From contig QCXZ01000041.1 in the NCBI GenBank assembly GCA_025024175.1, positions 43,209,786 to 43,273,785 on the forward strand: DNA of 64,000 bases, read 5' to 3'. Source of the stretch: Rhyzopertha dominica (taxonomy: Eukaryota > Arthropoda > Insecta > Coleoptera > Bostrichidae). The notes under the pieces were generated by a model that did not search any database, had not been told where the DNA came from, and saw only the letters and a list, made by a program, of their open reading frames with translations. Both the position numbers and the translations under genes were made by a program. Positions 35,267 to 45,334 of the stretch are shown one piece after another (position 1 is the first letter of the stretch; each line of letters begins with the position of its first letter).

Positions 35267-35960
35267 CTAAATAAAAATTATAAAAACTTCCGCTAGAATA
35301 CATGCTTCACATCTTCGAGCTAAAGACCGTGTTATGGGCTCTACAAAATTTGGATCGTTTTTTATTACATGGCTTGCATTTTTTATTCTTTGTATTAATT
35401 GGTCGCGATTGGTAATCTCCACCTGATAAACCAGCTGCTTCATCTGATGAAAATCTAAGGGATACAAGTCCGGCGAGCGTGGCGGGCAAACCACTAGACC
35501 TCCATTACCAATCCAATGATATGGAAAATTATTATTTAACCAGGTAACTACTTCTCTGTATCTATGTGGTGATGTATTTAAGCGAGCATTTATTATCTGT
35601 ATAGGCAGCAAGGTATTATTGAAAATGCCACCCCAAAAATTTACACTAAAACGTCGCTGAAGTCGCCTGGGTCTAATGGCATGGGGATTTTGCAAAGACC
35701 GTACATGCTCATTATGCAAGTTTGTTATGCCATCCCTAGTAAAGCATTATTCATCTGACCAAAGAACAAGTGAAATGATATTGCTGAAGAAACCATTGGA
35801 AAAATTCTAATCGCTGCTGGTTATCTTCAAAATGTAGTACTTGTACACTTTGACGATGATGTGGAAGTAAGACCTTTATTTAAGGTTCGCCACACAAAAT
35901 TTTGATTTTCTAGCCGGCACGTACTAAGTGAAGGGTTCACCAAAGTAGCAAATTAAAAAT
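35267..35960 (-). pseudogene. Tc1/mariner-superfamily transposase remnant (DUF4817-type)
   Basis: From about 35890 downward the minus strand reads KCTSTTF, EDNQQRLEFFQWFLQQ, a degraded DE motif, then NEHVRSLQNPHAIRPRRLQ, RRFSVNFWGGIFNN, FPYHWIGNGGLV, PPRSPDLYPLDF and a C-terminal stretch ending near ILAEVF. The SPDLxPLDF block carries the last catalytic Asp; the H-D-G-A-P-A-H block with the middle Asp appears deleted. The pattern (NPHA.R, QRRFSVN.W.GI, F..WIG..G) is that of a widespread insect transposase family often labelled Tc3-like or DUF4817. The 150-codon open part is 35267-35719. Stops upstream show it is dead. Confidence 0.75.
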
Positions 35961-36139
35961 TATAATAAAGAATTAAAACATTTTCTTCATTTTGTCTGCA
36001 TATTCCGCAGTCGAAAATTCTTAGGTAAATTCCTAAATAATGATTCAAAAGTAACTGGGGAATTCCTAATTGCACAAAAATTTTTACATAAATAATGTAA
36101 ATGCTTATTACTTCTAAACTAGAAGAAAAGGGACATAAA
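35961..36139. other. AT-rich intronic DNA
   Basis: Nothing recognised. Confidence 0.4.
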
Positions 36140-36563
36140 CGAAGAAATCAGATTTTTTCAGTCTAATTGCACTTTATGAAAGATGTTAGGACATGTTTCG
36201 ACTTTCTACAGAGATCATCATCAGCTAAATAACACGAAAAACACTTAAGTAGAAAACAAACATGCAAATAGATAAAAACGTCTTACCTTATGTAAAAGGT
36301 TTACAGGAAAGTCCTGAACGGACCCAATTTCTAAAGATTACATAGGATATAAAAATATAAAAATTATCCCAAGGTGATCACCAGAACCTCTAATAACATT
36401 AGATTGTTTAAGGGGAATGTCCTGAAGGGCCAATATCCTAGAATTACAAGCAAACCATACTCCAAAAAGGCTGGGTGCCATTTTGTCTTTCGCTGTTCAA
36501 CATGAGAGTAGTCCTAACATCTTTAATAAAGTGCAGTTAGACTGAAAAAATATGATTTCTTCG
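36140..36563. mobile_element. Foldback element with 53-bp inverted ends and a hammerhead motif
   Basis: 36140-36192 and 36511-36563 are inverted copies of each other with about three mismatches. The 318-bp interior has no open frame. A PLE-type hammerhead (minus strand, 36186-36228) spans the edge of the left arm. This may be a pair of PLE tails in inverted arrangement. Confidence 0.75.
36186..36228 (-). ncRNA. PLE-type hammerhead ribozyme motif
   Basis: Minus strand: stem I TTAG/CTAA (36228-36225, 36189-36186), core CTGATGA (36224-36218), one extra T, a weak stem II region (36216-36200), GAAA (36199-36196), then C-AT-G-T-C giving a two-pair stem III and C17 at 36190. All core residues are canonical except the extra T. 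Confidence 0.6.
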
Positions 36564-37060
36564 TGAACCTTTATTGCACATTAATTATGGATTAACCCTT
36601 CTTAATGAAAAAAAGTGACATATGTTCGTATAACATTTTTCACTTAGAATATCATCATTATTTATCTCTTGAAGTTTAACGTAGAGCTTTATAGATCACC
36701 CATATTGCCCAATAGCTTAAAAGAAAAGGACCTCTTAAGATAGTTATGAAACAAGTTAAGCAGTACTTACTAAGTAAGTCTTTTTAGATTTTCTAAATAA
36801 TGATTTTAGTAATATGTAATAATTGTATTTAAGTGTAGGTCTCCATTTTTTATCGTTGTAAAGTTAAATTCCCTTATCTTGACATGTGTAAAATAGGTAC
36901 TTTATGTATTATTAACAGAATGTTATGTTATATTAAGTATAAATACAAATGTATCAAAACAACGGACAAGTCAGAAAAATATTATGAATAATATTTAGAA
37001 TTTTAGATAACACATAATTTACGATCGAACACACATTTTAATAAAATGCTACCCATTTTA
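36564..37060. other. AT-rich intronic DNA
   Basis: Nothing recognised. Confidence 0.4.
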
Positions 37061-37266
37061 AAAGCCCAGCAATTAGGCAATGATTCTTCAATTCAGTCAT
37101 TAGCAAAATTCAAATAAAGCAGCGAGTTGGTCCCGTTAGAATAAAAAATTCCCGGCGAAACGGCAGGCCCGAGTTTTCAACATTAATTAATTCAAATTCG
37201 CCACGACCGAAGGCAGTCAAAAGGCGAGGAAACCGCACAATCGCTTACGTATCGCGTTTGTTTCAG
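37061..37266 (+). other. Intron end before the 37267 exon, GC-richer
   Basis: GC content rises towards the exon. It holds the acceptor (CGTTTGTTTCAG) and may include conserved splicing or regulatory sequence. Confidence 0.4.
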
Positions 37267-37398
37267 TTGTACGCCATGCGACTGTTGATGCAGGGTTCCG
37301 AAGAAGCCCCCAAAGCTCCCCTAGGAAACAACGCGAGACCCCCTCAGCCCCTCCATCAGCGAACGATCCGCACAAACATCAACTTTCAGAACATCCAG
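37267..37398 (+). CDS. CA10: Carbonic anhydrase-related protein (CA10/CA11 type), penultimate exon
   Basis: A 132-bp, 44-codon exon in phase 0 at both ends, between CGTTTGTTTCAG and a donor CAG|GTAAAA. It reads LYAMRLLMQGSEEAP and later RPPQPLHQRTIRTNINF. This continues directly from ISKQE of the previous exon and equals the CA10/CA11 region x-x-x-L-R-L-L-x-Q followed by FRP.QPLN.R.IRTNINF. The exon is far richer in GC than its flanks, which supports coding. The RTNINF end marks the close of the CA domain. Function is the same as for the exon at 31958: a non-enzymatic CA-fold protein thought to act in neuronal cell-surface complexes in vertebrates; a role here is inference. Confidence 0.92.
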
Positions 37399-37929
37399 GT
37401 AAAACTTTTGGCGATGCTACTTCTTGTGTTAATAATAAGTGACTTTCGTGTAAATATCGAACTACTTACTACCTCTTTCTTGCAATCTTCTTTTTGGTTT
37501 GTTAAGTTTTGTGATAAATATGGTGAGTATTCAACAGGTACATAACATATCAAGTCCCTTAATAGCCAAATTCAAATTCGACGTACTGTTTATCTATGAT
37601 AACATCATTTTTATAGGATTACATTCGTTAAAATATACGTCACTATTTTTAGAAACCAGGGATAACGGATTATACCGCATGGTGAAAATGAAAGGATTAA
37701 ATGCATTATTACGTAAACCGACGAAAAATCCTGAAACCCGTCGATTTTTGTTTTTATACGAGCGCTTCGTCAGGTGGATATTGTGATACATCATTTAAAA
37801 AGGTCTTTTAAATATATGTTCGGCCATATCAATATGTCTAAGTAAAAGATTATTGTATTTGTCAAAAAATATTTATTGATTAATATATAAAATTAAATTA
37901 AATATATATTATCATTCATTAAATACAGC
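37399..37929. other. Intronic DNA, nothing recognised
   Basis: Frames on both strands at 37499-37794 are mutually antisense and unrecognised. Confidence 0.35.
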
Positions 37930-38810
37930 CAAACTGTTTAACCTCAATGAACTCCTCTTGAACGGTTTCTATAACTTCCTGAGTTATTTGTGCAACCTTA
38001 ATGTGCATCCATTGATGTTTGACTCAAATCAGGTGATCTATGTGGACATTCTATTGATCGTCTTTGACCTAGATAGCATAATGCGGAGACGCACCACTTT
38101 GCTGCAGCCACAAATCATTTCTTCTTGGGAACAACTGGTTCGATTTGGGAAGCAAGAAATTTTGAAGAAATTATAAATATCGAGGACCTATTAAGAATTC
38201 TCAGAAAAAGCATGGTCTAATAATTTTATTATCTATTATTATCCTGACAACAATTCTAGTACTGTACTCCTGCATCTAGTGTGAATTTTCCTTAACCAAT
38301 ACCCACAAGCCTGATGATTCACGTGACTCCTTAGATAGAAATGTAGCTTCATCTGATAAAAGACCATTTTTTAACCAGTGGAATCGTCTACAACGAAAAA
38401 AGCGTTCTCCCATGATCGACTCCAACTCGATCAATAACGAATATTAAATTTTCTCAAATTTTCAAAACTTTGATGTCCTGTATCTTTTGTAGCGGGAGGC
38501 TGTACACCGTTTCATTGAGTGGTATATGTATATAGTTCTCCTTTTTCACGTACCTCGCGGTACGATCAATGGAAAAACGAAAACGGATCTGTGTTATTTT
38601 TTTCAGATCAATATTACAGAATTCTACTCGTCTATCATCCATAAGTTTGTGAATTAGATTTACTTTGTAGCGATACCATGTATCCTTTTTTATAATTCTA
38701 AGAGCTGTTGCATGGTCACGTCATTGTCTAATGCTACTTGCCCTAAACGGTTAGGGGGGTTATCTTCAAAGGCTAACAGAAAATCTAGTTTCTTATTTTC
38801 GGACATTTAT
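37930..38810 (-). pseudogene. Tc1/mariner-superfamily transposase remnant (related to 35267-35960)
   Basis: Minus strand from 38808: MSENKKLDFLLAFEDNPPNR and GQVALDNDVTMQQLLE, an N-terminal helix-turn-helix region; then a degraded stretch, LLSDEATF with the first catalytic Asp near 38360, then in a shifted frame HVNHQACGYW (the GHVNRQN.RYW pattern of the family). Further down, near 38090-38030, RSIECPHRSPDL carries the last catalytic Asp. The middle Asp block is lost. Frameshifts and stops are frequent, so it is dead. It spans most of the usual length of a roughly 350-residue transposase. Confidence 0.65.
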
Positions 38811-39071
38811 TTCTACTACCTTTAGGGAAATCTTTGTGACATGGGATCATGTCTTTTCGATTCATTTGCGTTTCAGTTAGCTTCATGTGGATAAATACAA
38901 AGGATTTTTTTGGATGCGTTTACTAAATACCATTCGGCATTAGTCAGAAAGTAAATTAAGCTGAATTTCCAAGTAGATAACTAAAATTTTGTTTTAAAAG
39001 GTAAATAGGACATACAAATGCCAGTGACGACTTTTAAAAAAATTATTTTTTGGTCAATAAATGCATCACAT
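38811..39071. other. AT-rich intronic DNA
   Basis: Nothing recognised. Confidence 0.4.
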
Positions 39072-39196
39072 AAATACTTAATAAAAGTAAGACCTAAACT
39101 GCACTGATGAGCTGTAATGACAGCGAAATAGTACTATCTGCAGTTGGTTGAAGTGTAGACAGCACAGCATAGACATGCATTTTAAATACTTGATAA
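39072..39196 (+). mobile_element. Retrozyme-like element, 5'-truncated, with TSD (locus E)
   Basis: The element (39085-39183) is flanked by AAATACTTAATAA (39072-39084) and AAATACTTGATAA (39184-39196), 12 of 13 matching. It starts just before stem I and ends at ACATGCATTTT, the 3' end shared with other copies. Confidence 0.8.
39097..39145 (+). ncRNA. Type I hammerhead ribozyme, intact (locus E)
   Basis: Stem I AACTGCA/TGCAGTT (39097-39103, 39139-39145), core CTGATGA (39104-39110), stem II GCTGT-AATG-ACAGC (39111-39124), GAAA (39125-39128), stem III ATA-GTAC-TAT, C17 at 39138. Predicted cleavage after 39138. The stem III loop differs (GTAC for GATC), a tolerated change. Confidence 0.88.
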
Positions 39197-39544
39197 TTTT
39201 AAAAAAGTTGTTTGAAATTTGATTAATATTTTTTTGACAAATACAAAAATCAATTACCTAGACGTATGAATAGATATTTTAACGACCTTTTAAATGATGT
39301 ATTACACCCACATTTCCATTTAAAAATTTTATTCATGACGTCATCATGCTCACATATACGAAGTTAAAAATAATAGTATATCCTGCGAAAAAATCGCCAG
39401 GTTAGAAAATAATGAATGTATTCCTTTAATTTGCACAATACCGTATATTATTATATTTAAAACGAACATAGGTACCTGTAATAATACTATCTACCACTAG
39501 TAGATGATTCCGGGTTGGTTGGCTGTGGTCGTGCGATTTTCACT

Positions 39545-39590
39545 TCTCTGACGTTTCGCCCACTGCCGCTGTGAGCATCTTTAGAGCCGA
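39545..39590 (-). ncRNA. PLE-type hammerhead-like motif
   Basis: Minus strand CTAAAGA (39584-39578), one extra T, stem II GCTCAC...GTGGGC (six pairs, one G-T), GAAA (39557-39554), CGTC. G5 of the core is A, so probably inactive. It marks a PLE tail relic. Confidence 0.5.
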
Positions 39591-39599
39591 TTTCATCGT

Positions 39600-40315
39600 G
39601 GACGTAATTGTCTGCGAACGAACACAAACTGACTGTACGAACTCCGGCAGTGATAGCCTTAAGCACTATATACCCGTATTATACTAAAATACATTTATAC
39701 AATGTGCACCTAAACACTCCACCAAACCTTGGTCAGATTTGAGCGTGTTAAGTTAGAGGTTTACGTAAGATGCGATTACGATCGTTGATTTTTTTTCAGT
39801 ATTCAAGATGGCGCTCAATTACCATAGACTCTATCTTTTTAAATAACATATGTTACATTTCATTCGAAAGTAACTCCTATTATCTACACTATCGCGTTTT
39901 CCATTTCAGTTTGCCAAACCCCTTAATTATATAAATAAAGATGGCTAACATAAACTCATTTGCTATTTAAAATTTTGGTGTTAGTGACGACTATGGAGTC
40001 ACCTTGGAATTCGAGAAAATGTCTCACCTAAAAAAGGACGATTTCGATGATTTTATTGCATTTTATCTACGAATTCAGAAGTTAATATAGAGGAGGAGAA
40101 GTAATTTAAACATGCACGGTGTGTAATAAAAATGAACGTTTATTTATAACACTATCTCTTAAATATTGGTTTAGTCTAGTTTGTTTTATTCACGGATCGC
40201 CGTTAATAGGCCTTTTATAAAATTACACAAAGTTGGCAATATCCTCTTTAGTATAAACAGTGAGTGGGGAAAAAGACCCGGGACGACCCTCATATAGAGA
40301 ATAGCAATATGTAAA
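39600..40315. other. Intronic DNA, nothing recognised
   Basis: No credible coding or repeats. Confidence 0.4.
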
Positions 40316-40319
40316 ACTA

Positions 40320-40530
40320 ATGGAGTCCCATTAGCTGCTGTGTTCGCCTTGTAAGCGACAGAGTTTAGGTTCGAACCCAGCTGGGACTGTCTACTTTTTC
40401 CAGATTACTGCTGTATGAAGACGCCAGAGAAATATAGTGGGGAGAACCCGCATAGGCCGACTGCGCATCCCAATTCAGCTGGGACACTGTAATGGTCGCC
40501 ATATTGTCCACAGAAACGTCAAAAATCAGA
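40320..40530 (+). mobile_element. tRNA-derived SINE
   Basis: A tRNA-like head (40324-40388) is followed by a unique body (CCAGAGAA..TA.TGGGGAGAAC, later GCCATATTGTCCAC and AACGTCAAA). The body recurs inverted at 41104-41225, which supports a dispersed SINE family. No target-site duplication was identified. Confidence 0.55.
40324..40388 (+). pseudogene. tRNA-Thr(TGT)-like pseudogene lacking a D-arm
   Basis: Acceptor strands AGTCCCA and TGGGACT pair perfectly over 7 bp. The anticodon arm TCGC-CTTGTAA-GCGA gives anticodon TGT (40350-40352). A box B-like GGTTCGAACCC follows. The D-arm is too short and the whole is only 65 bases, so this is a tRNA-derived SINE head rather than a working tRNA. Confidence 0.55.
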
Positions 40531-41103
40531 CAGTGTTGTCAAATGGCAGTACTTTTTTTTAATTAAGAGAACTTTATGCATATTTTGCAGTGTAAATGGT
40601 ACTAGATATTATTTAAAAATATATAATTATAACAATTAATTACTGCAAAAAAATTATTAAGTATTATAATATTTACTTATGCAGGGAGACATCTTGCGAG
40701 TTCGAACGTTTATTCTATGTACACTCTTTTCATAACTAAAATTAATGAAACTACCAAATAAAACTAAGAAATAAGTCGTGCAAGCAGAGGACAAAATCAC
40801 ACTCACAATAGCTAACGCCACGGGCCACGCAATGTAAACAAAGCAATGCTACGAGCATAGAATAGAATGTGGCAATGCCGGTCTGGGAGGTTTGTTTATG
40901 TGCTGTGTAACTGATGACAGTTGATTGACGACAGACATTCTCCGTATCAAATTAGCCATTTAATTGATATTTATAGAACATTCCAAGAACAAGTCAAACT
41001 GTTTTTAGTATTTCAACACTGCTACATCAAATTGGTCCGCATTTACCCTATTTTTAAGTGAAACTGTTGCACAAGATGTCATTATTTAAAGTAAGCGCCA
41101 AAA

Positions 41104-41225
41104 GTTTGACGTTCTCGTGGACAATATGGCAGTCCCCTTGTTTACTAGCATTCGCGCAGATCCATGAGCGTTCTCCCCACCCTAGTTCTCTGGAAGACGC
41201 CCACATTGGTAACCCCAACGCTCAC
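41104..41225 (-). repeat. Inverted copy of the SINE body
   Basis: Reverse complement of roughly 40405-40527: GCCATATTGTCCAC, GAACGTCAAA, TGGGGAGAAC and CTTCCAGAGAA are shared at moderate divergence. The open frames across it are not genes. Confidence 0.55.
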
Positions 41226-41499
41226 CGGTTGCCTATCCATCNGCTTAAATGGGGAATCTGCGTTAGAATGCCCAAAGGAAAGCATTCCGTGTCTTCGCCA
41301 AGACATTAGTACCTCACCTGCCTCAACAAGTCATCAAATAGTTAGCTTTTTAGAGACATATTGTTTACCTCTAAATGTAATTCAAGCACGAGAAGCGCAT
41401 TTGAATACCGCGTATTAAGAAGGTCAGAATAATAAAAATAAATATAACAGAAATACCTACGGAAGAACGAGATACTCTGGGGTATAAAAATTTGAATCA

Positions 41500-42060
41500 A
41501 TGAAATTCAATTACCTAAAGTGGTTGACGTTCACTGCCACCTGGCAATAAATATAACGATGCAACCCCTAAGGCTCGCGCGGCGGTAGTTTGTGTTTCTT
41601 TGAGGTGTGATATCTCGGTCGCAGATCGCGCCTTATACAACTCTGGACTGTGCTAATGTGCACTTTGCATGCTCCGGGAGCCAAGAACCGCCGCTTGATA
41701 GATGACTTGTGGTCTCAAGAGAAAAGCCCAGCCTAATGGAACCTCTATAATACTGAATGCAGCCGTAGATCCTGAATCGCAAATTGAAACCCGGATATGT
41801 ATAACTGTACGGAGGGCCGCACACAAATATTTGTCCCCGCGGCGCAAGTCATCGCTTTGATTGATGGTGCCATTTACACACTCGCAAACATAAAAACACT
41901 TGTCCATTACATTTCAACGCGACGCGGCTTATGAAACACGGCCCTAACTGGATTTGATTGAATGCTCGGACCTGTAATGCACGATTTAATTTTGGGGTCA
42001 GCCGTGTGAAAATTGTCACGCAATCTAAACATAACAAAATGCCCTTATTCCATATTCCAT
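41500..42060. other. GC-richer island in the last intron
   Basis: A block of mixed, CpG-containing sequence with minus-strand frames of 60-84 codons overlapping one another in different frames, none recognisable. A candidate regulatory element. Confidence 0.3.
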
Positions 42061-42503
42061 ATGAGTGACGAGGTAATTGAATAATTTCTGTGTGGACTGG
42101 ACTTCCAATCTATCACTACGACTCGAAAACTGCTGATTTCTCAACTAAATCTTTTTATTTAAAACGCTAGTATCAAATACGCCAAGTCTAAACACAACCA
42201 GTTCAAAATACTACACACTTGCACTGAAAACACATGTTCACTAGGCTTTCGTTCGCTTGATAATCGCTATTCGAAATCAGAACTCTCGCGCTTTTCTCCT
42301 TCGGCCTATTTATACCCCCCATCGAACATTCCAGAAGCGACACCTTCCAGACGTTCTCTAAACTTCGTGAAATCGAATCCTCTGGAGAGAGACACTTTCC
42401 TGCCATCTGTTTTTAGCTAGGATCACTTCCTGCAGTGTCCTGCCACTCCGCTCCAAACGATTGTAACTCCCGTCCACAGATGTCGCTGACTCGCAACACT
42501 CAT
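42061..42503 (-). promoter_or_regulatory. Heat-shock-type promoter, possibly a solo LTR
   Basis: Minus strand: a heat shock element TTCTGGAATGTTC (42336-42324, three perfect pentamers), a partial second one (TTCCAGACGTTC on the plus strand, 42344-42355), then ten bases later TATAAATA (42314-42307), and about 120 bases on AAATAAAAAG. No coding sequence follows. ATGAGTG at 42061-42067 and CACTCAT at 42497-42503 form short inverted ends, with TG...CA just inside, as in an LTR. I found no target-site duplication and no paired LTR. Confidence 0.5.
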
Positions 42504-44426
42504 AATAATTATTTTTATGTGAGGGTTGAGGGATTTATATGATGTTAATAGAGAATCAAACTATAATAGTCCAGTTGAAACAGTTTTGTTGTTTACATGT
42601 CCCTGTAATTGGATCAACCTCATTATAATTAGCATTTCGAGTTCGTAGCTTCAAACACACAAAAACACAAAATTTAATATCAAAAACGCTATCAAGCACA
42701 ACACTATGCAAGAGACAATAATAAAATTTACCCCCTGAACTGTATAAGAGCAAGGTCGCTCTCAAACAGAATACACATCTGATAAAAATGCAGTTCTTTC
42801 ACCAGTTCTATAAAGGGCCATTTGTATTTCAATCTTATAGGATTTTTAACGATTACACAAGAAACCTTTTGAAGAGCGAAATGGAGTTGGTGCATTGGGA
42901 TATACACCATACTCGAAAAAAATCATCAATTGCGAAATTAAGTGAAGGCCAAAATTAATTCCAGTTATTATCAGCACCTAGAGTATTTATTGGTTAAAAT
43001 AGGATTCGAATTTTCTTGCAGTCAACAAATAACCAAAGAAGAAATTGACCAAAGTAGCACATACGGGGGTAGCAATACTTATGATAATTGGCGACATATT
43101 GTGCTGTGCAGTGACTCCCTCTTAAGTCTTTCCTGTACCCATCTCACCAACTACTCTAAGTGTATTTCTGCTAATTGACTCAGACTCACACATCCTATAG
43201 TAACTGTTCTCGTTTTTGTTATAGAATTATCAGTATCAAAAAAGTAACAAGTTAAAGGAAATTTCGTATTACTACCATTCAAAAACATTCCTCTACTTTT
43301 CATATCATGCCTCATTTGTTGAGCAATGTACAAAAGACCAAAATACTAGTTTTATTTACTAAAGTAGTGTGTTTAATACCTAAGTACACTACCATAAATA
43401 CATAAAAAGATAGGGATAACCGATAACACATTATAAGGAACAATTCAGTGAAGGCCATAAAGATGTTCTGGTAAAAAGCAAATGGAAACCTGTGTTCTGG
43501 AAACATTATGTAAATCAATCAAACCAATCACAATGTCACTGCCAATATCGCCAGTAAGAAGTTTAAATTAAAGCTGACCGGTAAAAGACATTAGCCATAT
43601 CTAAATGGTTTTCAGGTTAACTTAATAATGTTGGACTAACTGTGATAGGTAAAGATTGTGGTGAACATTTATCCACTAAGCCATTTTGGAAATATTGTAT
43701 ACCTTCTTCTGCAAATCCTGACCTGATCTGAGCCTTTATTTCACGAATACTCGACGCACAAAAACTTTAGGCCTCGAAAATAATAAAATACAGAATCAGG
43801 AACTCTGAAAACGATTCGTTATTAAGAAAAGGTTTGTATCCCACCATGCTGATACCCCATATTGGATCAAAACCTGAATTATATTTGTGACTCGCTTAGG
43901 TACTTACAGCTCACCCCCTGAGGGAAAGTATGGTACTATCTGGCACATACTGTGGTCGTAATTACAATCACCTATGTTTGGTATTTCTAAACTACGCGGC
44001 CGATCGGTCTAGGTCAAAGTCCTAGTCCTTGGTGTTTGGGTTTTTTAATTTTATTTATTTTTAATACATTTCATGGTTAAGTCGGCCAACTTTACATTTT
44101 AGTTGTTTTTTTTATACAAGATAAGTTAAGCACTGAACACGTAAATTTACATTTACTGATTTTCTGATTATATAACCACCCTATATTTAAGCTAGACATT
44201 GCGGGAATGCAGGAATTCACGTCAGCATTCTTAATTAACAATTATAATTAGTATACGTGGGTGAAGAAGGTTATTCCATCTTGACAATTATATCAGAACA
44301 GAAGACTTGAATTAATTACGAATTTCACCAAATCAGTGGCGGTAGCCCCATTTAATTTTGTTACTTTTCTTTTGTTTTATTTTTTATTATTTATTTATTT
44401 TATTTTTATTTTGTCTGTTTTACTAG
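42504..44426. other. Intronic DNA, nothing recognised
   Basis: Short frames only. A T-rich low-complexity tract at about 44365-44425 leads into the acceptor of the final exon. Confidence 0.4.
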
Positions 44427-44552
44427 AATCTTAATGAAGAAGATGACCATGTAAGGAAGAAAAAGCCGAGAGGAAAAGGAAAAAAGAAAGGAAAAGGAAA
44501 GAGGAAAAATATTAACGGGACAGAATGTATGCCAGACATCGCGACTGTCTAG
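44427..44552 (+). CDS. CA10: Carbonic anhydrase-related protein, terminal exon with basic tail
   Basis: A long pyrimidine tract and TTTTACTAG precede a frame open only in phase 0, the phase required by the exon at 37267. It encodes 41 residues: acidic NLNEEDDHV, then a Lys/Arg/Gly-rich run (RKKKPRGKGKKKGKGKRK), NINGTECMPDIATV and a TAG stop. AATAAA at 44635-44640 offers a poly(A) site. The sequence is not like the vertebrate CA10 C-terminus, so its membership rests on position, strand, phase and signals. A basic tail could bind heparan sulfate or other acidic partners, which is inference. An alternative is that it is one of several alternative last exons. Confidence 0.65.
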   Translation, partial: NLNEEDDHVRKKKPRGKGKKKGKGKRKNINGTECMPDIATV

Positions 44553-44634
44553 CACAGCACACAGGATCAACATTGATAAATAATATTATAAGTAGTAGAA
44601 GTAGATTGTTGTTATTTTTTTCAGTTAGGTCAGA

Positions 44635-44640
44635 AATAAA
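44635..44640 (+). terminator. Poly(A) signal AATAAA
   Basis: Canonical hexamer 83 bases after the stop of the terminal exon; a retrozyme-like element is inserted 19 bases further on. Confidence 0.6.
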
Positions 44641-44651
44641 ATGAGTATATA

Positions 44652-44808
44652 AATTAGTTGCTTTGGTATATAGGCAAAACCAGTTCTATGCCGTACTGTC
44701 TGCACTGGACCTAAACTGCACTGATGAGCTGTAATGTCAGCGAAATAGATCTATCTGCAGTTGGTTGAGGTACAGACAGCACAGCATAGACATGCATTTT
44801 AATTAGTT
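44652..44808 (+). mobile_element. Retrozyme-like element with 8-bp TSD (locus F)
   Basis: Element 44660-44800 (141 bp) lies between AATTAGTT copies at 44652-44659 and 44801-44808. It is 5'-truncated at GCTTTGGTATATAGG and ends at ACATGCATTTT. Outer hairpin arms around GTCTGCAC and TACAGACAGCAC flank the ribozyme. Confidence 0.85.
44714..44762 (+). ncRNA. Type I hammerhead ribozyme, one stem II mismatch (locus F)
   Basis: Stem I AACTGCA/TGCAGTT (44714-44720, 44756-44762), CTGATGA (44721-44727), stem II GCTGT-AATG-TCAGC with one mismatch (44728-44741), GAAA (44742-44745), stem III ATA-GATC-TAT, C17 at 44755. Confidence 0.85.
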
Positions 44809-45334
44809 TCATATTTTCCAATTTCTAAAACAAGCATTGCTCGTAGGTAACAACCTGCTCAGTGCAAACTGATTTACTTTTAACATGCAAGCAATCATAC
44901 AAGTGTTTTATTTTGTTCATCACCGTCAATAACGACTTATAACGTTACACATCTATTTCAGTTAAAAAAATATCATTCAGACGTACAGACAAGCCGGTTG
45001 TTACTCTTATCGCTTAACTTCCTGCCTTCCCGGGAATGACACGACTCCACTGTTTAAGTACAACTGTAAAGCGTTTTAAAGAAAACAGAATGAGCAGCTG
45101 TGGTTTCAACACAATTACAAAAAGCCTTAGTAGATATACCTACTACTAAATCAACCATATCAAGAGTGGGATTTATTCTACGTCATCGTAGATCACTTCT
45201 TCAGCACTTCTGGGAGTCGCCATATAGAATCCTCGCAAAGCTTCTGGAGACCTCATCAGATGGTCAGATGTTGATGGAAACACTACCGGGAGTCGCCAAA
45301 TCCCGTCAGTACAGGGTCTTTATAAATGAATTCT
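44809..45334. other. No recognised gene
   Basis: Contains two GGGAGTCGCCA occurrences about 85 bp apart. The frame 45100-45435 has no recognisable family and runs into a repeat. Confidence 0.35.

Noticed and set aside
37594..37794. Minus-strand CTGACGA followed by a possible stem, considered as another hammerhead
   Set aside because: No GAAA strand at the right distance, so the core cannot form.
42061..42503. A complete heat-shock protein gene
   Set aside because: No heat-shock protein coding sequence follows the promoter on the minus strand within the window.
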